64,000 nucleotides of DNA from Saprospiraceae bacterium (GCA_016710625.1 JADJVK010000008.1:1-64000); one strand, 5' to 3'. Positions 47,572 through 57,376 are shown, counted from the stretch's first letter. Program-made: numbers and translations. The notes: generated by a model from the letters alone, not told the origin.

Positions 47572-50056
47572 ATGAAAAGGATATTCATCATATTCTGCTT
47601 TTCTATCCTAGCAAATTTAATTTTTGCACAAAATGCATGTACTTCAAAAATTGAAGTTGGAAAAGATTCAATTAAATCAGGATGGAATTTATTTGGTGTT
47701 TCATTAAATGGAACTGGTCCTTTCACTTATTTGTGGAGCACAGGTAGTAAGGATAGTAAAATTTATATTGAAAAAGCAGGTGAATATTGTGTAACAATCA
47801 CAGATTCAAAAAATTGTATTTCCAAAAGCTGTTTTACTCATGTAATTCAAGGTTGTGCTGTAGAGATTTCAAAATCAGCTACAAATGAACTTACTGCCGT
47901 CACAAAAGGTACTGCTCCATTCAAATATCTTTGGACTGGACCAAACAACTTTACTTCTGAGGCACAAACAATAAAACCTACTGTAAGTGGGACTTATTTT
48001 GTTGTTATTACTGATGCAACAGGTTGTTCTTCAAAAGCTTACTTTACTATTGTATTAAATAATGATTGTAAAGTAACTATTACTAGTTCGAAATTATCCA
48101 CAGGAGGTTTTACGCTAAATGCAAATCCATCTCCAGCTCCTTCGAATACATTATTTGTAAAATATCTATGGAGTAATGGTGCCACGACACAAAATATAAG
48201 TGTAAAAGAAACAGGAAAATATTGTGTGACTACTACAAATAGTAATGGATGTACTGCAACAGCATGTACAGAAGTAAAAGTAGATAGCTCAGTTGGAAAA
48301 TGTTCTTCATCAATTTCTGTGAAAGTTGTTGGTATAGGAGTTTGGAGATTAAAAGCAATTGGGTCTGGAAAAGCACCATTTAAATATAAATGGAGTGAAG
48401 GATCCACTACACCTAGCATTTTCGTTGCTATTCACAATGAATACTGTGTAACAATTACAGATGCTACAGGTTGTGTTTCAACAGCATGTGTAAAAATAGG
48501 TGATATTATCTCTACAAATTGTGGTGTGGTAATTCAACAAAAATCATCAAAATGAATTATTAGCATTAGCGAAAGGTAAAGCTCCATTTAATTACGAATG
48601 GACTGGTCCTAATGGATTTGCATCTAATGATATGATTATCAAAATCACATCCCCTGGTGAATATTGTGTTTATGTTGTTGACTCAACAGGTTGCAAATCA
48701 AAATCTTGTATTGTAATCAAGCCAACTGTTGGTTGTGGTGTGGATATTATTCAGTATCCTGATTCACTAAAAGATTATGTGAAGTTATTTGCAAAAACTA
48801 ATGGAGTTGGTCCTTACACTTACCTATGGAGCACTGGTGCTAAAACTGAATCAATTTTAGCTGAAAAATCTGGTGAATATTGTGTGACCGTTACTGATGC
48901 TACTGGTTGTGTCGCTAAGTCATGTATCAAAGTAAACATTGGTTGTAGTGTTACAATAAATATTATTCCTGCAAATAATGGATCGATTGCTAAGAAATTA
49001 ATAGCTGTTCCTACAGGTAAAGCACCTTTCAAATTCTTATGGAGTAATGGCTCTACTAATGAAGGAATTTTAGTGGACAAAGCTGGAGAATATTGTGTAA
49101 CTGTAACTGATACAACAGGTTGTATTGCAAAAAGCTGTGTAAAAGTTGGCTTTGATAGTTGTGGCGTTACAATTAATGTTGTTCCGTTTACAAATGGCAC
49201 AAAAAGATTAATTGCTATTCCTTCTGGAAAAGCTCCTTATACATTCGTATGGAGTAATGGCTTAAAAACTGATGGTATTACAGTGGAAAAAGCTGGCGAA
49301 TATTGTGTTACAGTTACTGATGCGAATGGTTGTGTTGCTAAAGCATGTATGAAAGTTACATTTGAAAACTGTTCCGCTAAAATAGAAGTTGTTCTTTCTC
49401 CTAATTCTACTGTTCGAACTTTAGTAGCTGTTCCAACTGGTGTAGGTCCATTCACTTATTTGTGGAGCACTGGTGCTACAACAGAAAAAATAGAAGTTAA
49501 AGATAGCAAAGAATATTGTGTGACAATTAAAGATGCAACTGGTTGTATTGCAAAAGCTTGTATCTCATTACAAGGTGTATGTTCTACTACTATTTTAATT
49601 GATTCGTTAAGCAACGGTGCTTACTTATTAGAGGCTTCACCTTCTGGAATCGGTCCATTCAAATACTTATGGTCAAATGGAAGTACTGATAAGTTTATTA
49701 AAACAGATTCTAAATCTAAAGAATTCTGTGTTACTGTTACTGATGCAAACAATTGTATATCAAAAGCTTGCTTAGTGACACCTAAATTAATTGGTGCTGA
49801 TATTGAGAGTAAAGCTGTATTTAATAATGATATTGAAATTTATCCTAACCCAATAAATGATCAATTAAAAATAAGATTTATTAATACAACTGATTCAAAT
49901 ATTCAAGTTTATGATTTGAATGGTAAAGTAATTTATAGCAAATCAGTAGATACTTTGAATGATGGTTCTGAATTGAATATCAATACTCAAAACTGGCAAA
50001 GTGGAATTTATTTTGTGAAAGCAAATGGATCTACTCATAAGATTGTCAAGATGTAA
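47572..50056 (+). CDS. SprB-like repeat protein with T9SS type A sorting domain, frameshifted once
   Basis: Signal peptide IIFCFSILANLIFAQ, then about nine SprB-type repeats of 80-85 residues, each built as [A/G]PF.YLWS.G..T..I....GEYCVTVTDATGC..K.C; Cys pairs recur in every unit. The last 85 residues are a type A sorting domain (DIEIYPNPINDQLKIRF, VYDLNGKVIYSKS, WQSGIYFVKANGS, ending VKM). The frame changes near 48540-48555: the first part ends VVIQQKSSK and the sequence resumes NELLALAKGKAPFNYEWTG, so one or two bases are off around an A-run. SprB repeats form surface filaments or adhesins. Without the correction the product lacks its sorting signal. Confidence 0.8.
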
Positions 50057-50080
50057 GATATTTTAAATAAAAAATATATA

Positions 50081-50112
50081 AACCGAATCCATTTATGGGT
50101 TCGGTTTTTTTA
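50081..50112 (+). terminator. Terminator after the SprB-like gene
   Basis: AACCGAATCC with GGGTTCGGTT (one mismatch), then seven T. Confidence 0.85.
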
Positions 50113-50120
50113 TTTTAGCC

Positions 50121-50128
50121 TATATTTG
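50121..50128 (+). promoter_or_regulatory. Candidate -7 box for the 50146 lipoprotein gene
   Basis: TATATTTG, exact TAnnTTTG match, 17 bases before the ATG and directly after the previous terminator. Confidence 0.5.
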
Positions 50129-50145
50129 CAATAAAATTTGAAACG

Positions 50146-50586
50146 ATGAATAACATAAAATTATTTTTTATCCTATTATTGGCTACTTCATTTACTCTAA
50201 CAAATTGCAAAAATGAAAAACCAAAGCAAGAAACAACTACTCAAGAAGAAAAACTACAGCCTGCAGAAGTAGAAGCACTTAATGCGACTCTTGCCAACAT
50301 GCAAGGAAAATGGAAATCTGATGAAAATGCATCCATAATGATGGAAGTGAATGGTGATAAATTTACTACTTACAAAGATGGAAAAATGATATCAGAAGAA
50401 AAATTCGTATTTCATAATAGATGTCCTAAAACTTGTTTTAAGGAAAATCAAAGTGGCAATACTTTTTGTTTTACCCTTTCTGACGGCAATGCAACAAACT
50501 GTTATTTGATTAGAGAACTGCGAAAAGATGTTTCTATTAAATATGCCGCAATTGATAATAGTAAAACATTTTCTTTTACTCGATAA
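50146..50586 (+). CDS. Hypothetical lipoprotein
   Basis: 146 residues. The lipoprotein signal is FILLLATSFTLTNCKNEKPK. After a Gln/Glu-rich spacer, the domain reads NMQGKWKSDENASIMMEVNG and FVFHNRCPKTCFKENQSGNT, with four Cys that may form disulfides. It resembles lipocalin-like 'W-x-S-D' beta-barrel lipoproteins but I cannot name the family. msrA follows 11 bases later and may share its transcript. Confidence 0.65.
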   Translation: MNNIKLFFILLLATSFTLTNCKNEKPKQETTTQEEKLQPAEVEALNATLANMQGKWKSDENASIMMEVNGDKFTTYKDGKMISEEKFVFHNRCPKTCFKENQSGNTFCFTLSDGNATNCYLIRELRKDVSIKYAAIDNSKTFSFTR

Positions 50587-50597
50587 ATTTATTTCCT

Positions 50598-51137
50598 TTG
50601 AATAACGATTATGCTACTTTGGGGACTGGTTGTTTTTGGTGTACAGAAGCGATTTTCAGCTCGTTGAAAGGGGTGATTTCTGTTGAGTCAGGGTTTTCAG
50701 GTGGGAAAACGCCGAATCCGAGTTATGAAGATATTTGTTCTGGAAATTCAGGATATGCAGAAGTAGTTCGTATTCAGTATGACCCTAATTCATTATCTTA
50801 CAAAGATTTACTTAAATTTTTTTGGAGCTCTCATGACCCTACAACATTGAATCGACAAGGAAATGATGTGGGAACACAATATAGGTCAGTTATTTTTTTT
50901 CATGATGAAGAGCAAGAACAGATTGCAAAACAATCATTATCTGAAATTAGCAATTCCAATATTTTTGATAAACCAATAGTAACAGAAATCACCCAGTTGG
51001 TGAATTATTATCCAGCAGAAGATTATCATCAAAAATACTATGAAAATGTTGGAAATAGAAACCCGTATTGTGCCATAGTTATTACTCCAAAACTTCAGAA
51101 ATTCAGAAAAGAATTCGAAGATTTTATCAAAAAGTAA
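50598..51137 (+). CDS. msrA: Peptide-methionine (S)-S-oxide reductase
   Basis: 179 residues, family-typical. The catalytic Cys is in LGTGCFWCTEAIF, followed by GVISVESGFSGGKTPNPSYE, HDPTTLNRQGNDVGTQYRSV and AEDYHQKYYENVGNRNPYC. It repairs oxidised methionine. The frame opens at TTG 50598 with no usable ATG upstream; a TTG start or a small sequence error at the 5' end are both possible. It probably depends on the promoter of the preceding lipoprotein gene. Confidence 0.93.
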   Translation: MNNDYATLGTGCFWCTEAIFSSLKGVISVESGFSGGKTPNPSYEDICSGNSGYAEVVRIQYDPNSLSYKDLLKFFWSSHDPTTLNRQGNDVGTQYRSVIFFHDEEQEQIAKQSLSEISNSNIFDKPIVTEITQLVNYYPAEDYHQKYYENVGNRNPYCAIVITPKLQKFRKEFEDFIKK

Positions 51138-51227
51138 ATAAATATTAAAAAAATACTTTTTAAATTTAAAAATTAATATCTTGTCATTGGATTTTAATCA
51201 TTATTAAATTTTAATAAATATTTTATT

Positions 51228-51590
51228 ATGTACCACGGACCAATTACAATAAAACATTACAAGCTTTCTATAGGTCAGAACATGTTAATTGTAGCTTCTC
51301 ATCAAGGACCAGTTGAAAATGCTAAGGCAACGATTGCTTTAGAGGGACAAAATGGTCATGATATAAATATTCACTTTATTACTGATGGAGAGGATCTTCC
51401 AGATCCATACTTCACTGATTACGGCAAATCTGGAGGAATGTATCTTCATTACAGCCAATTTCCACATGTAGTGGATATGTTGAGAAATGAAAGACCAATT
51501 TATGGGCATTTGTATGCTTCAGAAAATGGAGACGGAAGACTTTGGATAAGTACTGATGCTGAACCAGTTGGTGAAGGTGAAGAAAAATAA
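51228..51590 (+). CDS. Hypothetical conserved-looking cytoplasmic protein
   Basis: 120 residues, no signal peptide, acidic, with balanced beta-rich sequence (PITIKHYKLSIGQNMLIVAS, ATIALEGQNGHDINIHFITD, RPIYGHLYASENGDGRLWIS). It has its own upstream gap of 90 bases and its own terminator, so it is a separate unit. I do not recognise the family. Confidence 0.65.
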   Translation: MYHGPITIKHYKLSIGQNMLIVASHQGPVENAKATIALEGQNGHDINIHFITDGEDLPDPYFTDYGKSGGMYLHYSQFPHVVDMLRNERPIYGHLYASENGDGRLWISTDAEPVGEGEEK

Positions 51591-51599
51591 ACAATTTTA

Positions 51600-51641
51600 A
51601 ACGATGATTTATACTTTTTGGGCATAAATCATCGTTTTTTT
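51600..51641 (+). terminator. Terminator after the 51228 gene
   Basis: AACGATGATTTAT with ATAAATCATCGTT and a T-run. It ends 13 bases before the next ATG (51654), which rules out the longer upstream start for that gene. Confidence 0.88.
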
Positions 51642-51653
51642 CAAAAAATACAA

Positions 51654-52007
51654 ATGCAATTTAGATTTAGTTTTTTATTATTATTTGTTTTATTTGCTTG
51701 CAATCCTGAAGAAAAATTAAAAAAGGAGATTGCTGGAAAATGGATTATTTCTGAAGCATTTAGAGATGATAATGTTACGGATATGCTGCAAAATGCATAT
51801 ATCCAGTTTGAAACTAATAATATAATGACGACCAACATTTTAGGTAACGATTCAGAATCAAAATATACAATAACTGCAGAAAATATAACTCAAACTGACC
51901 CTCCAAATATTGTTTTTCATATCATTGAAAAATCTTCTAGTAAACTTGTGTTAACCTCCGAATTTGAAGGATTTTCATTCAAATTCGTTTTAGCTAAGAG
52001 CCAATAA
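51654..52007 (+). CDS. Small lipoprotein
   Basis: Start ATG 51654 (MQFRFSFLLLFVLFACNPEE), right after a terminator. The lipobox is FVLFAC with Cys at residue 16. The mature part (KKEIAGKWIISEAFRDDNVT, SKYTITAENITQTDPPNIVF) has the 'GKWxIxE' opening and beta-rich layout of lipocalin-like lipoproteins. 117 residues. Function unknown; single-gene unit closed by its own terminator. Confidence 0.65.
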   Translation: MQFRFSFLLLFVLFACNPEEKLKKEIAGKWIISEAFRDDNVTDMLQNAYIQFETNNIMTTNILGNDSESKYTITAENITQTDPPNIVFHIIEKSSSKLVLTSEFEGFSFKFVLAKSQ

Positions 52008-52039
52008 AATGTAAATCAATTTACATTTCTTTATTTTTT
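52007..52039 (+). terminator. Terminator after the small lipoprotein gene
   Basis: AAATGTAAAT and ATTTACATTT, short AT-rich stem followed by a T-rich run; weaker than its neighbours. Confidence 0.6.
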
Positions 52040-52111
52040 TAAGCCTTTTCATTAATTCAGTCGAAAATCAAATAGTTATCTCAATTATTAGATTTAACTT
52101 TATACTGTCTA

Positions 52112-52119
52112 TAATTTTG
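52112..52119 (+). promoter_or_regulatory. Candidate -7 box for the GWxTD gene
   Basis: TAATTTTG, 15 bases before ATG 52135; the leader would be about 10 bases. Confidence 0.45.
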
Positions 52120-52134
52120 TAAATCTAATTTTTT

Positions 52135-53583
52135 ATGAAAAGAATTATTTACTTCTTGTTGTTCTTTTGTATTATCCTCCAAAATGTAAAAGGATTAGAT
52201 GCCTCTATTGCGATATCCACTTTCAAAACATATAACAATAATTATATCGAAGTCTATGCTCAGATTGCAGCTTCAACTATAAAATATAAGACGACAGATA
52301 GTATAAATTATAAAGCTTTGATAGAAGTCATTTATGTTATTAAACAAAAAGATTCAATCGTTGCATTCGATAAATTCGTATTAGATGCTACTGCTGGTAA
52401 ATTTGCATCTGACCTATTAGATACAAAAAGATTTCCATTAAAGAATGGTAAATATCAGCTAGAAGCCACTTTTAAGGATTTGAATAAAATTGGGAATGAC
52501 CATATTTATAGGAAAAATTTTGAGGTTAATATCGACGATAATTTATTTCAACTTTCTGATATTCAATTACTTAATAGTTTCAAAAAAGACTCGGTAGAAT
52601 CAATTAATAATAAATTAGGCTATTTTCTTGAAAACAACCCAACTGCATATTATAATCGGAATATGACTAAATTAGGACTGTTTGTAGAAATGTATAATTC
52701 AGATAAGGCAATTGCAGATGATTATATTTTATCCTTAGGAATAGATCGGTTGGAAGGAAATGGAAACATTACAAATATTGTTTCAATATCCAAAAAAAGA
52801 GGACCAAGACCAATTGATGCTTTTCTTCATCTATTTGATATTAAAAACATTTCTTCAGGAAATTATATGGCTTATGTAGAAGCAAGAAATAGAGATAAAA
52901 AGCTCATTCAGAGGAAAGAAATTGTCTTCCAACGGAATAATCCATTTATGTTCATTCAAGATACTGCTTCATTGGATGATGCAGCTGGTACTTTTTTGGC
53001 AAACCTTGGAAAAGATAGCCTTCGATATTGTTTGAAAGCTATCCAATCAAGAACAAGGGGGGATGAAAATGGAATATTGAACCAAGTGATTGGTAGTGAT
53101 GATGTAAAAGTTCAAAGAAATTTTTTATATAGATATTGGCTCAATCAAAACCCAACGAATCCAATCGAAGCTTATAATAAATATATGGAAGTAGCAAATG
53201 CTGTCAATATATTATACAAATCAGGCTTCGGATATGGCTTTGAAAGTGATAGAGGCTATGTTTTCATGAAATATGGTAAACCAGATGATGTAGTTACTGT
53301 TGAAGATGACCCATCAGCTCCACCTTACGAGATTTGGGTTTATTATAATTTCCCAATTACAAAGCAAAGCAATGTTAAATTTTTGTTCTATAATCCTTCA
53401 TTGGCTGGCAATGATTTTAGGATTCTACATAGCAATGCAAGGGGAGAAACCAATAATCCTCGTTGGCAAATTACATTATATAAAAATGCACCAAACGAAG
53501 TAGATGGAGATAATTATAATGATGCTACTTCAATGAAAGATAATTTTAATAGAAAAGCATCCAGATATTTAGAGGATTTTTAA
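52135..53583 (+). CDS. GWxTD-domain protein, exported
   Basis: 482 residues with signal peptide (YFLLFFCIILQNVKG). The N-terminal two-thirds are beta-rich (IYVIKQKDSIVAFDKFVLDA). The C-terminal third is the GWxTD-type domain seen across Bacteroidota: FLYRYWLNQNPTNPIEAYNK, RGYVFMKYGKPDDVVTVEDD, PYEIWVYYNF, NVKFLFYNPSLAGNDFRILH. The domain's biochemical role is not known; it is often tied to envelope or gliding gene regions. Single gene, convergent with ftsY. Confidence 0.85.
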   Translation: MKRIIYFLLFFCIILQNVKGLDASIAISTFKTYNNNYIEVYAQIAASTIKYKTTDSINYKALIEVIYVIKQKDSIVAFDKFVLDATAGKFASDLLDTKRFPLKNGKYQLEATFKDLNKIGNDHIYRKNFEVNIDDNLFQLSDIQLLNSFKKDSVESINNKLGYFLENNPTAYYNRNMTKLGLFVEMYNSDKAIADDYILSLGIDRLEGNGNITNIVSISKKRGPRPIDAFLHLFDIKNISSGNYMAYVEARNRDKKLIQRKEIVFQRNNPFMFIQDTASLDDAAGTFLANLGKDSLRYCLKAIQSRTRGDENGILNQVIGSDDVKVQRNFLYRYWLNQNPTNPIEAYNKYMEVANAVNILYKSGFGYGFESDRGYVFMKYGKPDDVVTVEDDPSAPPYEIWVYYNFPITKQSNVKFLFYNPSLAGNDFRILHSNARGETNNPRWQITLYKNAPNEVDGDNYNDATSMKDNFNRKASRYLEDF

Positions 53584-53591
53584 AATAGGAA

Positions 53592-54559
53592 TTATCCAAC
53601 TTTTCTTCCACCAAATAAGGATTCTACAAAGGCGTTTTTGTTGAAAATCTGAAGTTTATCAATTCCTTCACCAACTCCAATGTATTTAATTGGAATTTTG
53701 AATTGGTCGCTAATCCCAATTGCAACACCACCTTTTGCAGTTCCATCCAATTTGGTAAGAGCCAAAGCAGTCACTTCAGTAGCCACAGAGAATTGTTTGC
53801 ATTGCTCAATAGCGTTTTGACCAGTCGTAGCATCTAAAATAAGCAAAACATCGTGAGGAGCATCTTCCATGATTTTTCCAGCAGAAGGTTTTATTTTAGA
53901 TAACTCATTCATTAGGTTGATTTTATTATGCAATCTTCCGGCAGTATCGATAATACATACATCGCAATTATTTTTGATTGCATACTCCACCGTTTCATAA
54001 GCAACTGCAGCAGGGTCTGCATTCATACCTTTGAATATATTGCACAACCTACTCTGTTTGCCCAAATGTCTAATTGATCCACAGCAGCAGCTCTAAAAGT
54101 ATCACCAGCTCCAATCACAACTTTTTTTCCTTTCAAAGTAAATTGATAAGCCAGTTTCCCTATTGTAGTCGTTTTACCCACTCCATTTACGCCAACCACC
54201 ATGATAACATAAGGATGTTTTCCAGCAGGAATTTCATAGTCTTCTGCATCTGTAACATTGTTTTCAGCAAGAAGTCTAACGATTTCGTCTTTAAGAATAA
54301 AGTTCAATTGATCAGTATCTACATACTTATCATTCGCAACTCTTTTTTCTATTCTATCAATTATTTTAACTGTTGTTTCCAATCCCACATCTGAAGTAAT
54401 CAAAATATTCTCCAGTTCATCCAATACTTCCTCATCTACCGTAGATTTACCAACGATAGCTTTAGAAAGTTTAGAAAAAAAAGAGTCTTTAGTTTTTTCA
54501 AGCCCTTTATTTAGGTCTTCTTCTTTTTCTTTGTTAAAAAACTTACTAAAAAAACTCAT
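53592..54559 (-). CDS. ftsY: Signal recognition particle receptor FtsY, with a one-base frameshift
   Basis: About 322 codons. The N domain (KLSKAIVGKSTVDEEVLDEL) and first G motifs (MVVGVNGVGKTTTIGKLAYQ, GAGDTFRAAAVDQLDIWANR) are in the first frame. After VGCAIYSK the frame must shift to continue GMNADPAAVAYETVEYA, IIDTAGRLHNKINLMNEL, ALTKLDGTAKGGVAIGI and KYIGVGEGIDKLQIF. One extra A in TTCAAAGGT (near 54030) restores it. FtsY docks ribosome-SRP complexes at the membrane and is essential in bacteria, so the break is most likely a sequence error. Confidence 0.88.
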
Positions 54560-54611
54560 TTGATTAATATTTAGCGGATTGAATAAACTCCAATTTCAAA
54601 AATGGAAACAC

Positions 54612-54646
54612 AAAAAGGCTTTCTCATGTTGGAAAAAGCCTTTTTT
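54612..54646 (-). terminator. Terminator after the rpmB-rpmG-DUF4295 unit
   Basis: Minus strand AAAAAAGGCTTTTTCC and GAAAGCCTTTTT around an AACATGA loop, between the DUF4295 gene and ftsY. Confidence 0.7.
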
Positions 54647-54670
54647 ATAAATTGATAAAATGAAAACATA

Positions 54671-54847
54671 TTATTTATTCTCAAAGAATTCCTTCACTTT
54701 ATCCTTATGAATCATTACTTCTTTATAAGAATAAGTACCTTTTATTGGATCTTTAATACTACGAATCACTTTAACAAAATCTTTACCACTACCTGCATTC
54801 GCAGCACGTTGTGCAACCCTTGCATTTTTGGATACTTTCTTAGCCAT
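54671..54847 (-). CDS. DUF4295 family small protein
   Basis: 58 residues, start ATG 54847: MAKKVSKNARVAQRAANAGS, then KVIRSIKDPIKGTYSYKEVM and HKDKVKEFFENK. Small basic protein almost always encoded after rpmB-rpmG and before ftsY in Bacteroidota, probably ribosome-associated; that role is inferred from position only. Confidence 0.88.
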   Translation of the reverse strand: MAKKVSKNARVAQRAANAGSGKDFVKVIRSIKDPIKGTYSYKEVMIHKDKVKEFFENK

Positions 54848-54880
54848 AACAAAAGTTTAAAGCGTTTTGAAAATTTTTTA

Positions 54881-55069
54881 TTATTTAATTTCTCGGTGAA
54901 CAGTCACCTTTTTCATGATCGGATTGAATTTTTTCAATTCCAATCTTTCTGGAGTATTTTTTCTGTTCTTCTCAGTAATATAACGAGAAGTTCCAGGTAA
55001 TCCACTAGCTTTATGCTCAGTACACTCCAAAATAATTTGTAATCGATTACCTTTGCTTTTCTTTGCCAT
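54881..55069 (-). CDS. rpmG: 50S ribosomal protein L33
   Basis: 62 residues, MAKKSKGNRLQIILECTEHK with GTSRYITEKNRKNTPERLEL and KKFNPIMKKVTVHREIK. It lacks the four zinc-binding Cys of the C+ form, leaving one Cys (LECTEH), so zinc-independent. Middle gene of the cluster. Confidence 0.95.
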   Translation of the reverse strand: MAKKSKGNRLQIILECTEHKASGLPGTSRYITEKNRKNTPERLELKKFNPIMKKVTVHREIK

Positions 55070-55088
55070 TTTCGCTAATCTTTAAAAA

Positions 55089-55337
55089 TTAAAATCTGAT
55101 ACCAGTATCGATACCTTTTTTATGTAATTTCTTTACATATTCGTAAAGTCCAAGTTTACTAATAGTCCTAATAGCACTAGTAGAAACTTTTAAAGTAACC
55201 CAATCCTCAATTTCCGGTACGTAAAACCTTTGAGTTTGAAGATTTGGTAAAAATCTTCTCTTAGTCTTACGATTTGAGTGAGACACTTTATTTCCCGTAA
55301 TCGGGCGTTTTCCCGTTAATACACAAACTTTTGACAT
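55089..55337 (-). CDS. rpmB: 50S ribosomal protein L28
   Basis: 82 residues, MSKVCVLTGKRPITGNKVSH, NRKTKRRFLPNLQTQRFYVP and a C-terminal VSTSAIRTISKLGLYEYVKK. Standard L28; first gene of the rpmB-rpmG-DUF4295 cluster, just downstream of tRNA-Arg. Confidence 0.96.
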   Translation of the reverse strand: MSKVCVLTGKRPITGNKVSHSNRKTKRRFLPNLQTQRFYVPEIEDWVTLKVSTSAIRTISKLGLYEYVKKLHKKGIDTGIRF

Positions 55338-55371
55338 GTTATCACGTTTTAAATGCTTTTAGTGTTTTTTG

Positions 55372-55445
55372 TGATCCCGTAAGGAGTCGAACCTTAAACC
55401 TTCTGATCCGTAGTCAGATACTCTATCCAATTGAGCTACGGGACC
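55372..55445 (-). tRNA. tRNA-Arg (ACG)
   Basis: Minus strand GGTCCCGTAGCTCAATTGGA ... CTGACTACGGATCAG ... GGTTCGACTCC ... CGGGATCA. The anticodon loop is CTACGGA, anticodon ACG. 74 bases, CCA not encoded. Confidence 0.93.
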
Positions 55446-55466
55446 TATATTTTTCAATTCGGTGTG

Positions 55467-55497
55467 CAAAGATACTACCATTTCTTTATCAATGCAA
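55467..55497 (-). promoter_or_regulatory. tRNA-Arg promoter
   Basis: Minus strand TTG (55497-55495), 20 bases, TATCTTTG (55474-55467). It could also serve rpmB-rpmG-DUF4295, because no terminator separates them from the tRNA. Confidence 0.65.
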
Positions 55498-55703
55498 AAT
55501 GATTTTGAAAAAAAATAAATAATTAATTAATTGAATATTCAACAATTATGATTTTCACCCATTAATAGATAGAAAAAAAGGTAAATTGAAGAAAAATAAT
55601 TTTACTTGCTTCCTAATTTCTAATTGGTATTTTCAAAATTGTATATAATATTTGCTAATTATTGCATTCAATACATATACTATATCAAAAAAAAGTTCTG
55701 AAA

Positions 55704-56282
55704 TTAAAGCCAATGACCCATTTTATCCCTTTTGGTTTTTATATAGTTTTTATTGTAAACTCCTTCTTCCATTACAATCGGTATTCTTTCAATTACTTCA
55801 ATACCAGTTTGGTCAAAAAAATCTACTTTTTTAGGATTGTTCGTTATCAATTTAATTTTTTGAATTCCTAAATTATTGAGTATTTCTAAAGCTGCATCAT
55901 AAGATCGACTATCAATTTTAAAGCCTAGATGGGTATTTGCATCTACAGTATCCATCCCATCATCTTGCAAATTATATGCTTTCAATTTATGAATTAGCCC
56001 AATTCCCCTACCCTCTTGACGTAAATATATTAAAACACCCTTTTGCTCTTGAATGATTTCCATACTTTTATGCAATTGCTCTCCGCAATCACATCTTAAC
56101 GAACCAAAAACATCTCCAGTGAAGCACTCACTATGAATTCTCACATAAACTACTTTATTTATATCTAAATCAGGATGTGCAAAAAGCACATTAGGCATTT
56201 GCTCATTTGCATTATTTGCAAAAGCAGTCATTTGAAATTCTCCCCAAGGAGTTGGAATCAAAGCAGAAGCTTGACGAGTCAT
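55704..56282 (-). CDS. ribA: GTP cyclohydrolase II
   Basis: 192 residues, stand-alone RibA without the DHBP synthase domain. Zinc ligands: RIHSECFTGDVFGSLRCDCG (three Cys). The substrate site is LRQEGRGIGLIHKLKAYNLQ and the C-terminal part ELTGIKIKLITNNPKK-like (IQKIKLITNNPKKVDFF). It opens GTP to begin riboflavin synthesis. Divergent from the phosphodiesterase gene. Confidence 0.94.
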   Translation of the reverse strand: MTRQASALIPTPWGEFQMTAFANNANEQMPNVLFAHPDLDINKVVYVRIHSECFTGDVFGSLRCDCGEQLHKSMEIIQEQKGVLIYLRQEGRGIGLIHKLKAYNLQDDGMDTVDANTHLGFKIDSRSYDAALEILNNLGIQKIKLITNNPKKVDFFDQTGIEVIERIPIVMEEGVYNKNYIKTKRDKMGHWL

Positions 56283-56388
56283 AGTTTTTTTATATTCGAA
56301 TGCAAAAATAGGAATTGAATGATTGAATTTCTTAAATTCTTTAAATTTAAAAGCGATTTCAAGTGAAGTTTATATAATTTTGTCAATT

Positions 56389-57336
56389 ATGGTAAAAAAC
56401 AATTTTTTCTACTTATTGTTGTTTGTTTTTGCATTTTGCTCATGTAAAGCAAAAAAAATGGTTACCACCAATAATAATTCTAATATGGAAGTATTTGACT
56501 GGCAAGGACATAGGGGTTGCAGAGGCTTACTCCCTGAAAACACAATTGAAGCATTCCTAAAGGCTCTTAGTTTTAATGAAATAGTAACTTTAGAATTGGA
56601 TTTATCTGTTTCGAAAGACAATCAATTAGTTGTAAGCCATGAACCTTGGATGAGTGATGAAATTTGTAGTCATCCAGACGGTAGTCCAGTTTTTTTACCA
56701 GATAATTTTGAAAATTATATTGCAATACACAAATTGAACTATGATGAAATAAAAAAATTTGATTGTGGAAGTAGAGGACATCCTCGTTTTCCGAATCAAG
56801 TTGCAATGAAAACATACAAACCTACATTAAACGAAGTAATTCAGGTTGTAAAAAAATATTGCACGACAAATAAGAGAATATTTCCAAAATTTAATATTGA
56901 AATAAAAACAAAACCTGAATGGGATTCCCTTTTCACTCCACCTGTGAATGATTTTGTTGATTTAACTATCGCCACAATTAAAAAGGAATTTCCAGAAAAT
57001 TATTCAGAAATTTTCACTATTCAATCTTTTGATATTAGAGCTTTAGAAGCTATTTGGGAAAAGGATAATTCGATTCCTATCGCTTACTTGATAGAAAATG
57101 ATGATGATTTTCAAGCTAATATGAATGTAATTAGTTTTATTCCCAAAATATATTCTCCAAAATATGATTTAGTCAATAAATCCCTCATCGAACAATGCAA
57201 AGCAATGAATATGAAAGTTATTCCTTGGACAGTGAATAATGTAGAAGATATGAAAAAATTAATAAAGCTTGGCGTAGATGGAATCATCACTGATTATCCT
57301 AATATCATAGAAGAAGCAATTGATGGGAATAAATAA
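56389..57336 (+). CDS. Glycerophosphodiester phosphodiesterase, lipoprotein
   Basis: Start ATG 56389 (MVKNNFFYLLLFVFAFCSCK); the frame extends 22 codons upstream but the lipobox favours this ATG. GDPD motifs: WQGHRGCRGLLPENTIEAF, LELDLSVSKDNQLVVSHEP, FNIEIKTKPEWDS and the final PWTVNNVEDMKKLIKLGVDG. The catalytic His residues (GHRG, VSHE) and metal Glu/Asp are present. It hydrolyses glycerophosphodiesters to glycerol-3-phosphate in the periplasm or at the outer membrane. A TAATTTTG -7-like box is at 56375-56382. Confidence 0.88.
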   Translation: MVKNNFFYLLLFVFAFCSCKAKKMVTTNNNSNMEVFDWQGHRGCRGLLPENTIEAFLKALSFNEIVTLELDLSVSKDNQLVVSHEPWMSDEICSHPDGSPVFLPDNFENYIAIHKLNYDEIKKFDCGSRGHPRFPNQVAMKTYKPTLNEVIQVVKKYCTTNKRIFPKFNIEIKTKPEWDSLFTPPVNDFVDLTIATIKKEFPENYSEIFTIQSFDIRALEAIWEKDNSIPIAYLIENDDDFQANMNVISFIPKIYSPKYDLVNKSLIEQCKAMNMKVIPWTVNNVEDMKKLIKLGVDGIITDYPNIIEEAIDGNK

Positions 57337-57376
57337 AATTAAATAGTTCTAAAAAAAATTCATAAAAAATAATAGT

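Noticed and set aside
54023..54065. Programmed frameshift in ftsY
   Set aside because: No slippery heptamer or stimulating structure is evident, and similar one-base losses occur in many other genes of the window.
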